Numbered from the stretch's first letter, positions 1 through 8,591 are shown. The stretch is DNA of 40,126 nucleotides from an uncultured bacterium (GCA_905214345.1 CAJMLV010000027.1:1-40126), one strand, 5' to 3'. Numbers and translations: made by a program. Notes: a model not told the origin generated them from the letters alone.

Positions 1-2
1 GC

Positions 3-116
3 CCTGTCACGCAGGGGGACGCCGATGCCATCCTGGCGGTGTGCAAGGAACGGGAACTGGATGACCTGGGGCTGTACAGCGCTGTCTGGGCGGACGAGGA
101 AGAGGTGGGGGCTTGA
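3..116 (+). CDS. C-terminal end of a phage-type protein (partial)
   Basis: An open frame enters from the left edge and stops at TGA 114-116, giving 37 residues that end in WADEEEVGA. The fragment is acidic and has no domain I can name. Its stop codon shares one base with the ATG of the next gene (TGATG), the tight packing usual in phage tail/lysis modules, and the two genes that follow are small phage-like proteins. The start lies outside the window. The call rests on context only. Confidence 0.5.
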   Translation, partial: PVTQGDADAILAVCKERELDDLGLYSAVWADEEEVGA

Positions 117-430
117 TGCCGGAAAACATCCCGGATATTCTGACGGCCGTCCTGCCGCTGCTCACAGCCTTCTGCGGTTGGGCAGCCGCCGGCCTGACCC
201 GCAGCCGTAAGGAAGAAAAAGCCTTGCGTGACGGCGTCAAGGGCCTGCTGCGTGCCAAGGTCATTGACCTGGGACTGCACTACATTCAGGAAAAGGCGGT
301 CCCGCCCTACGGTGTTGAGACCTTGCGCAGCTGCTATGACCCTTACATGGCACTGGGCGACGGGGACCCCTCTGTGACCCACATCATGAAGAAATGTGAA
401 AGCCTGCCGGTGTGTTCCGGCGGAGAGTGA
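116..430 (+). CDS. small conserved phage protein (tail/holin region)
   Basis: A 104-residue protein with one N-terminal hydrophobic segment (about residues 5-25), then a basic stretch and a C-terminal part (YGVETLRSCYDPYMALGDGDPSVTHIMKKCESLPV is too long to quote in one piece; key parts are YGVETLRSCYDPY and LGDGDPSVTHIM). That pattern resembles a small family found next to holins in Firmicutes siphophages, where the region reads roughly 'ALENIEKMYKAYHALGGNGTI'. No enzymatic role is known to me. The ATG at 116 overlaps the previous stop by one base; a TTG one codon earlier (113) is possible. It is translationally coupled to its neighbour. Confidence 0.6.
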   Translation: MPENIPDILTAVLPLLTAFCGWAAAGLTRSRKEEKALRDGVKGLLRAKVIDLGLHYIQEKAVPPYGVETLRSCYDPYMALGDGDPSVTHIMKKCESLPVCSGGE

Positions 431-443
431 AAAGGAGAGGGCA

Positions 444-632
444 GTGGAGGAATTCTGGAAAAATCTGGCGGCCCTCATCAAGGTCAAAACCATCGTGACG
501 CTGGTGGTTATTGCGGTGTTTGCGGTGCTGGCTCTGACGGGACAATTGCAGCCGGACACCGTTATGACGGTGGTGTCCATGGTGGTAGCCTTCTACTTCG
601 GTACCCAGAACAGCCGCCAGGGGAAAGTTTGA
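444..632 (+). CDS. holin-like phage membrane protein
   Basis: The GTG at 444 is chosen because a strong AAAGGAGAGG ribosome site (431-440) sits just upstream; the frame is open from 396 but those codons overlap the previous gene. The 62-residue product has two hydrophobic helices (about residues 13-31 and 36-52) with a short loop (TGQLQPD) and ends YFGTQNSRQGKV. Two close helices, a short polar tail and a position after tail-end genes fit a class II holin-like or related phage membrane protein, which would sit in the cytoplasmic membrane and time lysis. No endolysin gene follows in the window, so this may be a prophage edge or remnant. Confidence 0.6.
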   Translation: MEEFWKNLAALIKVKTIVTLVVIAVFAVLALTGQLQPDTVMTVVSMVVAFYFGTQNSRQGKV

Positions 633-714
633 CCGGCAAAGATCCGGTTAAAAGATTGTAAGGGTTGCACAAGAATCCGGTTTCGATTTCTAACAAGGGA
701 AAGGGGCTGTCCTC

Positions 715-744
715 TTGACGATGCGGGTTCGGATTGGGTATCAT
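715..744 (+). promoter_or_regulatory. sigma-A-type promoter of the ACP-like gene
   Basis: TTGACG (715-720), an 18-base spacer and TATCAT (739-744). It lies about 54 bases before the ATG at 798 and after the phage-like genes, so the ACP-like gene is probably transcribed on its own. Confidence 0.55.
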
Positions 745-797
745 AATTCAAAAAGGAAGGGCTGCGGTGCAGCCGGAAGATTGGGGGATACCACAAT

Positions 798-1034
798 ATG
801 ACCAAGCAGGAACTGAAAGAGATTCTGGCCGAACAGTTCAGCTGTGACGAGGGGGACCTGAACTCGGGAACTACCCTGGCGGAACTGGGTGCCGACCATG
901 AGGACCTGATCGAACTGGCATGGCAGTTGGGAGAAGCCATCGGCGTTGAGGTGGACGAGGAACGTCTGCAAGAAGTGGAAACGCTGGAAGAGCTTTGGAA
1001 GCTGGCCAGAGAACTGGAAGAAGAAGCGGAATAA
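798..1034 (+). CDS. acyl-carrier-protein-like protein lacking the serine
   Basis: A 78-residue acidic protein with the length and four-helix pattern of an acyl carrier protein. After 'ATLAELGAD'-type spacing it reads LGADHEDLIELAWQLGEAIG, which aligns with the ACP motif LGADSLD-VELV, but the 4'-phosphopantetheine serine is His34 here. Later parts (VEVDEERLQEVETLEELWKL) match the ACP helix III/IV region. Seen: the motif without Ser. Inferred: it cannot carry a phosphopantetheine arm at that site and may act as a binding partner or regulator. It has a GGGGGA ribosome site (783-788), its own promoter and its own terminator, so it is not an obvious part of the glycosyltransferase operon. Confidence 0.75.
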   Translation: MTKQELKEILAEQFSCDEGDLNSGTTLAELGADHEDLIELAWQLGEAIGVEVDEERLQEVETLEELWKLARELEEEAE

Positions 1035-1059
1035 CAGCAGACCATGACTGTACATAATG

Positions 1060-1104
1060 CCCGGCTGTTCAGGGAAACCGTGAACAGCTGGGTTTTGTTT
1101 TTTT
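1060..1104 (+). terminator. rho-independent terminator of the ACP-like gene
   Basis: Stem CCCGGCTGTTCA (1060-1071) with TGAACAGCTGGG (1081-1092), one mismatch, then TTTTGTTTTTTT. Confidence 0.85.
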
Positions 1105-1166
1105 GAAAACGACGAAAGAAAGATGAATTTTGGCGGCAGTGCGTGAGCGGAATCCGGCAAAAGGGG

Positions 1167-1195
1167 TTGTTTGGCGGGCTCTTATACGATATAAT
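1167..1195 (+). promoter_or_regulatory. promoter of the surface-glycan operon
   Basis: TTGTTT (1167-1172), 17 bases, TATAAT (1190-1195). A start near 1202 would give a leader of about 70 bases before the first glycosyltransferase. Confidence 0.65.
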
Positions 1196-1272
1196 AGGCA
1201 GATAGAAGAATGGGGAATTGTGCGATAAAAATTCCGGCGCAGTTTCTGCCGAAAAATGTTCGATGGGAGTGA

Positions 1273-2319
1273 GTGTTTCGCGTGCAGTCCGAGCGAGTGA
1301 GCATTTCGGTGATTGTGCCGGTGTATAACACAGCCCCCTATCTGGAAACCTGTGTGGACAGCATTCTCTGCCAGACATTCCGGGACTTTGAGGTGATCCT
1401 GGTGGATGACGGCAGTACGGATACGTCCCCGGAAATCTGTGACAATCTGGCCAAGAAAGATCCCCGTATCCGGGTACTGCACAAGAAAAACGGCGGTCTT
1501 TCGGATGCACGCAACCATGGCATCGGTATGGCACGGGGGCGGTTTCTGGCTTTTGTGGATTCCGACGATGCTCTGCATCCCCAAATGTTGCAGGCACTGG
1601 AAACGGCTGCCCGGCAGACCGATGCACCGGTGGCTATGTGCCTGTTCCGTGAAGTGACGTCCCTGCCGGAAGAACAGGCTCTGTATGATCTGACGAACAA
1701 GCCTTTGCAGGTGGAAGCGGCGGAAGACATCTTTACCTCCATTACCGTAGAGTACGTGGTAGCATGGAACAAGTTGTACCGTGCGGATCTGTTTGCCCGG
1801 CTGCGGTACCCTCTGGGGCGGCTGCATGAGGATGAGTTTGTGGTCCACCGGTGGTTATGGCAGGCCGGGAAGGTGGCGCGGGTGAATCTGCCGCTGTACT
1901 GGTATCTGCAGCGGCCTCAGAGCATTATGCACACGGCCATCACACCGAAACGGCTGGACGGGCTGGATGCCATGCGGGACCGGGTGAAATTTTGCTTGGA
2001 AATGAATCGGCCGGACCTGGCTTGCCGGTCGGTGGATTCCCTGCTGGGTGTGACCGAAGCACTTTTGCGCCGTTGGGATGATATGACGCCGGAAGCCAAG
2101 GAGCTGTTTGAGCAAGGAATTCGGCAGGATGCTCTGCGGTGGCCCGGGGTACAGAATCGCAGCCAGAAACAGAGATGGCAACAACTCTGCAAACAGGACC
2201 CGGATAACTATTTTGCGTGGAAAGCCCGGCAGGAAAAGCAGGAAAAACTTTTTGCAAAACTGAAAAAGCCTTTGAAGCGCTTCCTGAACAAAAGAGCCGG
2301 ACAGGAGGAAAGAAAATGA
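1273..2319 (+). CDS. family 2 glycosyltransferase (EpsJ/WaaE-like)
   Basis: A 348-residue GT-A glycosyltransferase expected to transfer a sugar from a nucleotide donor to a membrane-bound or growing polysaccharide acceptor on the cytoplasmic side. The N-terminus has the family signature ISVIVPVYNTAPYLETCVDS, followed by LVDDGSTD, NGGLSDARNHGI and the metal-binding AFVDSDD. Later AWNKLYRADLF and GRLHEDEF are typical of this subgroup. The start is uncertain: GTG 1273 directly follows GGGAGTGA, while GTG 1282 and GTG 1297 are in frame. Its TGA overlaps the next ATG by four bases (ATGA), so the two are translationally coupled. The donor and acceptor cannot be read from the sequence. Confidence 0.9.
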   Translation: MFRVQSERVSISVIVPVYNTAPYLETCVDSILCQTFRDFEVILVDDGSTDTSPEICDNLAKKDPRIRVLHKKNGGLSDARNHGIGMARGRFLAFVDSDDALHPQMLQALETAARQTDAPVAMCLFREVTSLPEEQALYDLTNKPLQVEAAEDIFTSITVEYVVAWNKLYRADLFARLRYPLGRLHEDEFVVHRWLWQAGKVARVNLPLYWYLQRPQSIMHTAITPKRLDGLDAMRDRVKFCLEMNRPDLACRSVDSLLGVTEALLRRWDDMTPEAKELFEQGIRQDALRWPGVQNRSQKQRWQQLCKQDPDNYFAWKARQEKQEKLFAKLKKPLKRFLNKRAGQEERK

Positions 2320-3278
2320 AGATGATCAGTGTGATCGTGCCGGTGTACAAAGTGGAAGATTTTTTGGATCGGTGCGTGGAATCCATTGTGAGGCAGACAT
2401 ATCAGAATCTGGAAATCATTCTGGTGGATGACGGCAGTCCGGATAATTGCGGCAAAATGTGCGATGCCTGGGCTGAAAAGGACGGGCGAATCCGGGTGAT
2501 CCATAAGGAAAACGGTGGTTTGTCCGATGCCAGGAATGCAGGCATCGAAGCAGCCACAGGGGATTGGCTGGCCTTCGTGGACAGCGATGACTGGCTGGAC
2601 CCCCGGATGCTGGAAATTCTGGAAATTCAGGCAGAGAAGCACGGCGCCGAAATTGCGGAATGCAGCTACCGTAACCTGTACAAGGGAATGGTGAAGGAAG
2701 AGACTGCCTGTTCCGGCAAGGTGATCGTTGCAACTCCCCTGCAGGCTATTGAAGGAAATCTGGATTGGAAAAACTTCAAGCCGGTGGCCTGGAACAAACT
2801 GTATCGTGCCGATATTGTGGGGCAGATCCGCTATCCCAAAGGCAAACTCCACGAGGATGAGTTTACCACCCACAAGTTCTACCTGGCGGCGAAAAAAGTC
2901 GTGTATGTGGATATTTCCGGTTATAACTATGACCGCCGCCGGGAGGGCAGCATCACGGCCAGGTTCAACCTTCGCAATCTGGATGCCTGCCAGGCCTATC
3001 ATGAAAAAACCAATGATGTCTGCCATACGCCGGAACTGGCGCCTATCCGTCAGAAGATGTGCGATACCTACTGCTGGACGCTGTTCGACTGCCTGGCCAA
3101 ATGCGCTGATGCCGGGCTGAGCGGTCCCGAACTGGATCGGACCCTGGAGGATGCCATGTCGGATCGCGCCATGATGGAAGGAAACGGTCTAAATCAACTG
3201 TACCGGGAGTGTTTCCGTGTTTTGGAAAAGAAGGGCTTGAAAGCCTGTGCGGAATTTTGGAAAGGGAAGATTGGGTAA
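2316..3278 (+). CDS. family 2 glycosyltransferase (second in operon)
   Basis: The ATG at 2316 is supported by AGGAGG (2303-2308) and overlaps the previous stop. The 320-residue product repeats the architecture of its upstream neighbour: MISVIVPVYKVEDFLDRC, LVDDGSPDN, NGGLSDARNAGI, AFVDSDDWLDP, AWNKLYRADI and GKLHEDEF. The close similarity suggests an old duplication followed by change of specificity. It is probably a cytoplasmic transferase adding one residue to a surface polysaccharide. The C-terminal 100 residues are helical with no recognised domain. Its TAA shares one base with the ATG of the following fusion gene (TAATG). Confidence 0.9.
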   Translation: MKMISVIVPVYKVEDFLDRCVESIVRQTYQNLEIILVDDGSPDNCGKMCDAWAEKDGRIRVIHKENGGLSDARNAGIEAATGDWLAFVDSDDWLDPRMLEILEIQAEKHGAEIAECSYRNLYKGMVKEETACSGKVIVATPLQAIEGNLDWKNFKPVAWNKLYRADIVGQIRYPKGKLHEDEFTTHKFYLAAKKVVYVDISGYNYDRRREGSITARFNLRNLDACQAYHEKTNDVCHTPELAPIRQKMCDTYCWTLFDCLAKCADAGLSGPELDRTLEDAMSDRAMMEGNGLNQLYRECFRVLEKKGLKACAEFWKGKIG

Positions 3279-5713
3279 TGAAGGATAAACTGATCAGCAT
3301 TGTGGTTCCAGTCTATAATGCGGAAAAATGGTTGGGGTATTGTTTGAATTCCATCATGGCGCAGACCTGGCCCCGGTTCGAAGCGATTCTGGTCAATGAC
3401 GGCAGCAAAGATTCCTCCCTTGAAATCTGCAACAACTACGCTGCGTTGGATGATCGGTTCCGGGTGCTGGATGTGCCCAACGGCGGTGTGAGCAAGGCTC
3501 GCAATCTGGGGGTTTCTCAGGCAAAGGGCGATTATCTGGTGTTTGTGGACAGCGACGACGTGGTTGCTCCCGATATGCTGGAAGTGATGGTGGAAGCGGC
3601 CGAACGCACCGGTATAGAGTTGGTGGCGGGGGATATGAGCCTGGTGGATTTCAGCCGGCCGGAAAATGACCGGGGCCTGCTGTGCGCACGCTGGGCTGGT
3701 GAAGGCGAACGAGTGTACGATAAAGACGCGTTTGCCCGTAACCGTATGCGTCTGATCTTCAACACTAGTTTGTTGGAAGGGCCTTGTGCCAAGCTGTATT
3801 CCATGGAGCTTTGGCGCAAACTGGAACTGGCGTTCCCGCCGGAACTTTCCCTGGGCGAAGATTTCGTCACCAATATGAAATATTATGCCGCTTGCAATGG
3901 GATCGTTTTTCTGAACAGGACAGTGTATTATTACAACAACGAATCTCAGTCCGATTCTTTGACCCACCGATACCGCAAGGATCTGTTCGAAACGAAAATG
4001 TACCTGATCGGACAGCTGCGGGATTTTATCGGACCCAAGGAGCAGATGGACCCGGACGAGTGGTCCTGCTATTGCAGCTATGTGGCTTGCACCGGCTTTA
4101 AGTGCCTGGTGGCGGCAGCGCTGGATGAACATTTTGAAAGCAGGGAGGCGCGTCTGGCGGAAGTTGCTAAGATTGTGGCTGATCCGTTGTTCCGAGAAGG
4201 ATGTGCGCAGAATACCTGGATTCCGGACGAATTTTTGGCAGCCCGCAAGACTGCGCTGCAGGGCGACGCCGAAAAGACATTACACATTCTGCAGACACCT
4301 ACGCCGGAGATCGTACAAAAGAAGCGGGAATTGGCAGGAAAAGTGCAGGCCAAAAAGGCAGGCTTGAAAACCGGATGCAAACGTGCTTTGCAGAAAATGC
4401 TGTATCCGCTGCAGCGAGTGAACCGATATATCAATCGTCTGCAAACCCAGGAATTGCAAAATCAGCTGCAGAACATGGCTGTGCGCAGCCAGAAATTGCA
4501 GCTGGATGCGTCTATTTCTGAGATATACGAAAAGCAAAAAGCTGATATCCAGAGTTGGATGTCGGAGATGCTGGACCAGAAAGTACAGCAGCAGGTGGAG
4601 GAATTGTCCCGTCTGAAGTCGGATGTGGAGATGCTGGACCAGAAAGTACAGCAGCAGGTGGAGGAATTGTCCCGTCTGAAGTCGGATGTGGAGATGCTGC
4701 GCGGCGCTGCCTGGAATGAGACAAAAATCTACGAGCAGCAGCAGGTCATGGAACTGCGGCAGAAGAAAAAAGCTTTGATGCTGGCCACCGCCGAACACCA
4801 GAATATCGGCGATGCCGCCATCGACCTGGCGGAGCAGAACCTCTTGCTGCAATATTTCCCGGAGTATTTCCAGGTGGAATTTTCTACTTATGAAATCGCC
4901 CGAAAGTATACCTTCCTGCAGGCTATTATCAATCCATCGGATATTATATTTATCCACGGTGGTGGCAACATGGGCAGCCTGTACCAGACAGAAGAGGAAC
5001 TGCACCGCAAGATCGTGCAAGATTTCCCCAACAACAAGATCGTGGTCCTCCCCCAGACCATCTATTTTGCCGACACGCCGGAAGGGCAGGCTGAGCTGGC
5101 TCTGTCCGCCCGGATATACAACCATCATCAGGACCTGACCATCTTTGCCCGCGGGCAGGAAAGCTATGACCGGGCCTGCCATTATTTTCAGAATGCCAAA
5201 GTTAAGCTGATGGCGGATTCGGTCCTTTCTCTCCATCGGGACTATGGATTTGACCGTAAGGGAATCCTGCTTTGCCTGCGCGGAGATGGGGAGACTCTTC
5301 TGGCGGACAGAAAGCAGGAAATTCTGGATGTGGTGCGTGGTGTGGACCCGGATGTGGAAGTCCGGACCAACATTGCGGAACATGATATTTCCCGGGTGGA
5401 TCGCGCGGCGGTAGTCAATGAGGAACTGCAGCGGTATGCCCGGCGGCGCGTGGTGGTCACTGATCGCCTGCACGGCATGATTTTTGCGGCGGTGACCGGT
5501 ACGCCTTGTGTGGTGCTGGATAATGTTTCCCGCAAGAGCGGGGACGTATACGAAAGCTTTCTGCAGGATTCCAATGCCGTTTTCTATATCGGCACCGACT
5601 GCAGCCGGCTGGAAGAGATGATCCGCCGGGCAATGGCGGTGGAAAAGCCGGAGTATACCATTTTTGACGGCAAGCTCTTTGATGGTTTGAAAGACTGTAA
5701 CGGCATGGGCTGA
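3278..5713 (+). CDS. glycosyltransferase / coiled coil / pyruvyltransferase fusion
   Basis: An 811-residue three-part protein. Residues 1 to about 330 are a family 2 glycosyltransferase (ISIVVPVYNAEKWLGYC, LVNDGSKDSS, NGGVSKARNLG, VFVDSDD). Residues about 375-490 form a coiled coil containing a 21-residue unit (MLDQKVQQQVEELSRLKSDVE) in two near-identical copies. Residues about 495-800 are a CsaB/WcaK-type polysaccharide pyruvyltransferase (NIGDAAIDLAEQ, IFIHGGGNMGSLY, VVLPQTIYF, VVVTDRLHGMIFA). Pyruvyltransferases of this family put ketal-linked pyruvate on glycans from phosphoenolpyruvate. The natural reading is a bifunctional enzyme that adds a sugar and then pyruvylates it. The upstream open frame to 3209 overlaps the previous gene and is ignored. 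Confidence 0.88.
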   Translation: MKDKLISIVVPVYNAEKWLGYCLNSIMAQTWPRFEAILVNDGSKDSSLEICNNYAALDDRFRVLDVPNGGVSKARNLGVSQAKGDYLVFVDSDDVVAPDMLEVMVEAAERTGIELVAGDMSLVDFSRPENDRGLLCARWAGEGERVYDKDAFARNRMRLIFNTSLLEGPCAKLYSMELWRKLELAFPPELSLGEDFVTNMKYYAACNGIVFLNRTVYYYNNESQSDSLTHRYRKDLFETKMYLIGQLRDFIGPKEQMDPDEWSCYCSYVACTGFKCLVAAALDEHFESREARLAEVAKIVADPLFREGCAQNTWIPDEFLAARKTALQGDAEKTLHILQTPTPEIVQKKRELAGKVQAKKAGLKTGCKRALQKMLYPLQRVNRYINRLQTQELQNQLQNMAVRSQKLQLDASISEIYEKQKADIQSWMSEMLDQKVQQQVEELSRLKSDVEMLDQKVQQQVEELSRLKSDVEMLRGAAWNETKIYEQQQVMELRQKKKALMLATAEHQNIGDAAIDLAEQNLLLQYFPEYFQVEFSTYEIARKYTFLQAIINPSDIIFIHGGGNMGSLYQTEEELHRKIVQDFPNNKIVVLPQTIYFADTPEGQAELALSARIYNHHQDLTIFARGQESYDRACHYFQNAKVKLMADSVLSLHRDYGFDRKGILLCLRGDGETLLADRKQEILDVVRGVDPDVEVRTNIAEHDISRVDRAAVVNEELQRYARRRVVVTDRLHGMIFAAVTGTPCVVLDNVSRKSGDVYESFLQDSNAVFYIGTDCSRLEEMIRRAMAVEKPEYTIFDGKLFDGLKDCNGMG
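4564..4699 (+). repeat. 63-bp exact tandem repeat inside the fusion gene
   Basis: The sequence of 4564-4636 recurs exactly at 4627-4699 (period 63, about 2.2 copies). The period equals 21 codons, that is three heptads, with hydrophobic positions V, L, V (a) and L, Q, L (d), so gain or loss of a unit keeps both reading frame and coiled-coil register. Confidence 0.95.
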
Positions 5714-5771
5714 AGCAAAGCAAGGATGCCGATTACGGAAGTAATGATTTGATAGAAAGGCGGACGATTCT

Positions 5772-6704
5772 ATGGATAAAATCGCAGTGCTGATTCCCTG
5801 CTACAACGAGAGTGCTACCATTGAAAAGGTGGTGCATGATTTCCGCTGCGCGTTGCCGGATGCCCAAATTTATGTATACGACAACAATTCCAAAGACGGC
5901 ACGGCGGAACTGGCGAAAAAGGCAGGTGCCATTGTCCGATACGAGTACGCCCAGGGCAAGGGCAATGTGATGCGGCGGATGTTCCGCGAAATTGACGCGG
6001 AGTGTTATGTCCTGGTGGATGGGGATGACACCTATCCCGCCGAGGTGGCGCCGGAACTGGTGGAACCTATTTTGAACGGAAAAGCCGAAATGGTGGTGGG
6101 AGACCGTCTGTCTTCCACGTATTTTACCGAGAATAAGCGGCCGTTTCATAATTTTGGCAATACCATTGTCCGCTCTTCCATCAATTTCCTGTTCGATACC
6201 GAAATCAAGGATATCATGACCGGATACCGGGCTTTCAGTTACGAATTTGTCAAAACATATCCGGTACTTTCCAAGGGATTTGAGATCGAGACCGAAATGA
6301 CCATCCATGCCATTGAGCGGAATATGCGCATCGAAAATGTGGTCATTGAGTATCGGGACCGGCCGGAAGGCAGCGTTTCCAAGCTGAATACCTACTCCGA
6401 TGGATTCAAGGTTCTGTGCACCATTGCGCGGTTGTATAAGAATTATCATCCTTTTTCCTTTTTTGGGATTCTGGCATTGTTGTGCTTGTTGGTTAGCATG
6501 ATTTTCTTTATTCCTGTACTGGGGGAATACCTGGTCACGGGTTTGGTTCCTCGTCTGCCCACTCTGGTGGTCTGTGCCATCGGCACGCTGGCGGCGCTGC
6601 TGCTGCTTATGGCAGGGCTGGTCCTTTCCACCATGCAGCAGAAGGACCGGCGGGATTTTGAGATGTGCCTGATTGAGACCGCTGCACGGAAACAGAATCG
6701 TTGA
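5772..6704 (+). CDS. polyprenyl-phosphate-type family 2 glycosyltransferase
   Basis: A 310-residue protein of the DPM1/GtrB-like branch of GT2. It shows IAVLIPCYNESATIEKVV, YDNNSKDGT, the metal site LVDGDDTYPAE, and GYRAFSYEFVKTYP. Two C-terminal membrane helices follow (about residues 230-255 and 265-290). Enzymes of this type load a sugar onto undecaprenyl phosphate at the inner membrane face, and the lipid-linked sugar is then flipped and used by an extracytoplasmic transferase. The following polytopic protein could be that partner, and the SMR-type genes at 22.1-22.7 kb are of the kind that act as flippases, but both links are inferences. Ribosome site AGAAAGG (5754-5760). It lies 58 bases after the fusion gene, in the same operon. 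Confidence 0.88.
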   Translation: MDKIAVLIPCYNESATIEKVVHDFRCALPDAQIYVYDNNSKDGTAELAKKAGAIVRYEYAQGKGNVMRRMFREIDAECYVLVDGDDTYPAEVAPELVEPILNGKAEMVVGDRLSSTYFTENKRPFHNFGNTIVRSSINFLFDTEIKDIMTGYRAFSYEFVKTYPVLSKGFEIETEMTIHAIERNMRIENVVIEYRDRPEGSVSKLNTYSDGFKVLCTIARLYKNYHPFSFFGILALLCLLVSMIFFIPVLGEYLVTGLVPRLPTLVVCAIGTLAALLLLMAGLVLSTMQQKDRRDFEMCLIETAARKQNR

Positions 6705-6734
6705 CGAATGTCCGATATTTAAGGAGAGAACTTT

Positions 6735-8591
6735 TTGTCTATGAAAGATAATGCTTTTTTGATCGGTGAAAAAGGCGGACTCTCTGTTTCCAGAGCGGCT
6801 CTGATGATCTTTTCTTTTCCCGCGGCATGGATTTTGGTCATGTACCTTCGGTTGCCGGTCAATGTAACGGTGGTGCTTCCGGCGGCGTTGGCTGTCTTTG
6901 CGGTGCAGGAAAAAGGCTTGCACAGATGGAAAACGCAAATGCACAATCTGAAATTTTTTCTGCCATTTTCGGCGCTGTTGTCGCTTTGCGTAACACTGGC
7001 GTTTCACATCCAAACGGCCTATGCGTACAGTGCGGCTGCTGAGCAGCAAAACGCATTTGAACCGCTTTCCTGGTTGGATGCGGCGGCTTTTTTGGTTTTG
7101 ACATACCTTTTTACGCTTTTGCTGGTGTGGGTGTTTTCTGCCCTGCCGGCCGGAAAGAAGGAAAACTGCCGGCCGGTGAGCAGAAAGGTTGGCATCCGGC
7201 GCGATCAGGTCAAATGGATGTGTGTTCTGGCAGGAATTTTGTTTCTGGCGTGGCTGCCGTATTTCCTTGTCTATTATCCGGGCCTGATCTATGGCGATTC
7301 GATGAATTCCATTACCGAAGCCATGCATCAGGCACCGTATGAAAACCACTTCCCACTGTTTTACACCTTGTTTGTGGAACTGTGCCTGAAAATTGGTATG
7401 GTATTTGCGGATATTACGGTGGGATGCGCCGTATATACCGTGGTGCAGATGGTTTCCCTGGCACTTCTTTTGGCATACATGCTGTGTTGGATGGACAACA
7501 AGGGAATACCGCGGGTACTTACGGTATTCTTTCTGCTGGTGTTCTGTGCGGTGCGGTATTTTCCACAACATGCGGTCAGTATGTGGAAGGATCCCTTCTT
7601 TTCCGTCGGACTGATGTTCTACAGCCTGAAATTATTTGATTTGCTGGCCTCGGAAGGCACGCTGGCCAAGAGCGGAAAATACCTTTTGCAATGTGTGCTG
7701 AGCATTTTGGTCATTTGCCTGAGCCGAAATAATGGTGTGTATATCATCGCCTTCTGCATGGTCGTTTTGTTTTTGATTTCTTTGGCGTGCAAGAACCTGC
7801 AGAACGTCCGGCGTCTGGTTTTGCTGAACCTCCTTTCGGTGATCTGTATCCTGATTCTTACCGGCCCGGTTTATAACAGGATGAAAATCGGCAAGGACGA
7901 CATTGAAAGCTTTGGTATCCCGTTGCAGCAGATAGCGCGGACGGTTGTGTACGAAGGCAATATCAGTGCAGCGGATCTGGAATTTCTGAACGAGCTTCTC
8001 CCCCTGGAACGGTGGGATGAACTGTATATGCCGGGTCTGGTAGACCCCATCAAGTGGGATGCGGAGTTCGATAAAGATTTTTTTTCCAGGAACAAAGGAG
8101 AATTTCTGGCGGTTTGGCTGCGCACGCTGCTGAAAAACCAACAGCGGTATGTGGAGGCATGGTGCCTGAGTACGTACGGATACTGGGCTCCGACTTTATG
8201 GGAACTCAATGAGTATACACAGAATATCACATCCGGAAATATCAATGCCGCTGCCGAATGGCATATTGACTTTGGCATACGGCAGACAAACCTGCTGGGA
8301 GATGAAGGCTGGAAGGACATTTGCACCTTGAGCACGACGGCGCCTGCATCCGGTCTGCTTACCTGGATCGTTCTTTTTATGGTTTTGTATGCGTTTGTCA
8401 AGCGCTGCGGCTGGTATTGCCTGTTTTTTGCTCCGGCGATAGGAAATCTGATCACCCTGTTGCTCGCTTCGCCCAGTGCTTACTGGCCCCGGTACGCATT
8501 GGTTTATCTGTATATGCTGCCGGTGATACTGGTGTTCCCGATGTTGCTCCGGGAGGAACCCGGAAACTTGAACCAACAGGCTGCCGCGTGA
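6735..8591 (+). CDS. DUF6020-like polytopic membrane protein
   Basis: A 618-residue protein with about a dozen hydrophobic segments. The block LPYFLVYYPGLIYGDSMNSI, then HFPLFYTLF, PQHAVSMWKDPFF and LSRNNGVY, is characteristic of the DUF6020-type membrane family of Clostridia. The acidic/polar loop after the early helices (GDSMN) is where GT-C enzymes carry catalytic acids, so a lipid-sugar-using transferase or polymerase is a reasonable guess, not a demonstrated role. TTG 6735 is 7 bases after AGGAGA; ATG 6741 is the alternative. It is AT-rich compared with the right half of the window and closes the glycan operon before a strong terminator. Confidence 0.75.
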   Translation: MSMKDNAFLIGEKGGLSVSRAALMIFSFPAAWILVMYLRLPVNVTVVLPAALAVFAVQEKGLHRWKTQMHNLKFFLPFSALLSLCVTLAFHIQTAYAYSAAAEQQNAFEPLSWLDAAAFLVLTYLFTLLLVWVFSALPAGKKENCRPVSRKVGIRRDQVKWMCVLAGILFLAWLPYFLVYYPGLIYGDSMNSITEAMHQAPYENHFPLFYTLFVELCLKIGMVFADITVGCAVYTVVQMVSLALLLAYMLCWMDNKGIPRVLTVFFLLVFCAVRYFPQHAVSMWKDPFFSVGLMFYSLKLFDLLASEGTLAKSGKYLLQCVLSILVICLSRNNGVYIIAFCMVVLFLISLACKNLQNVRRLVLLNLLSVICILILTGPVYNRMKIGKDDIESFGIPLQQIARTVVYEGNISAADLEFLNELLPLERWDELYMPGLVDPIKWDAEFDKDFFSRNKGEFLAVWLRTLLKNQQRYVEAWCLSTYGYWAPTLWELNEYTQNITSGNINAAAEWHIDFGIRQTNLLGDEGWKDICTLSTTAPASGLLTWIVLFMVLYAFVKRCGWYCLFFAPAIGNLITLLLASPSAYWPRYALVYLYMLPVILVFPMLLREEPGNLNQQAAA

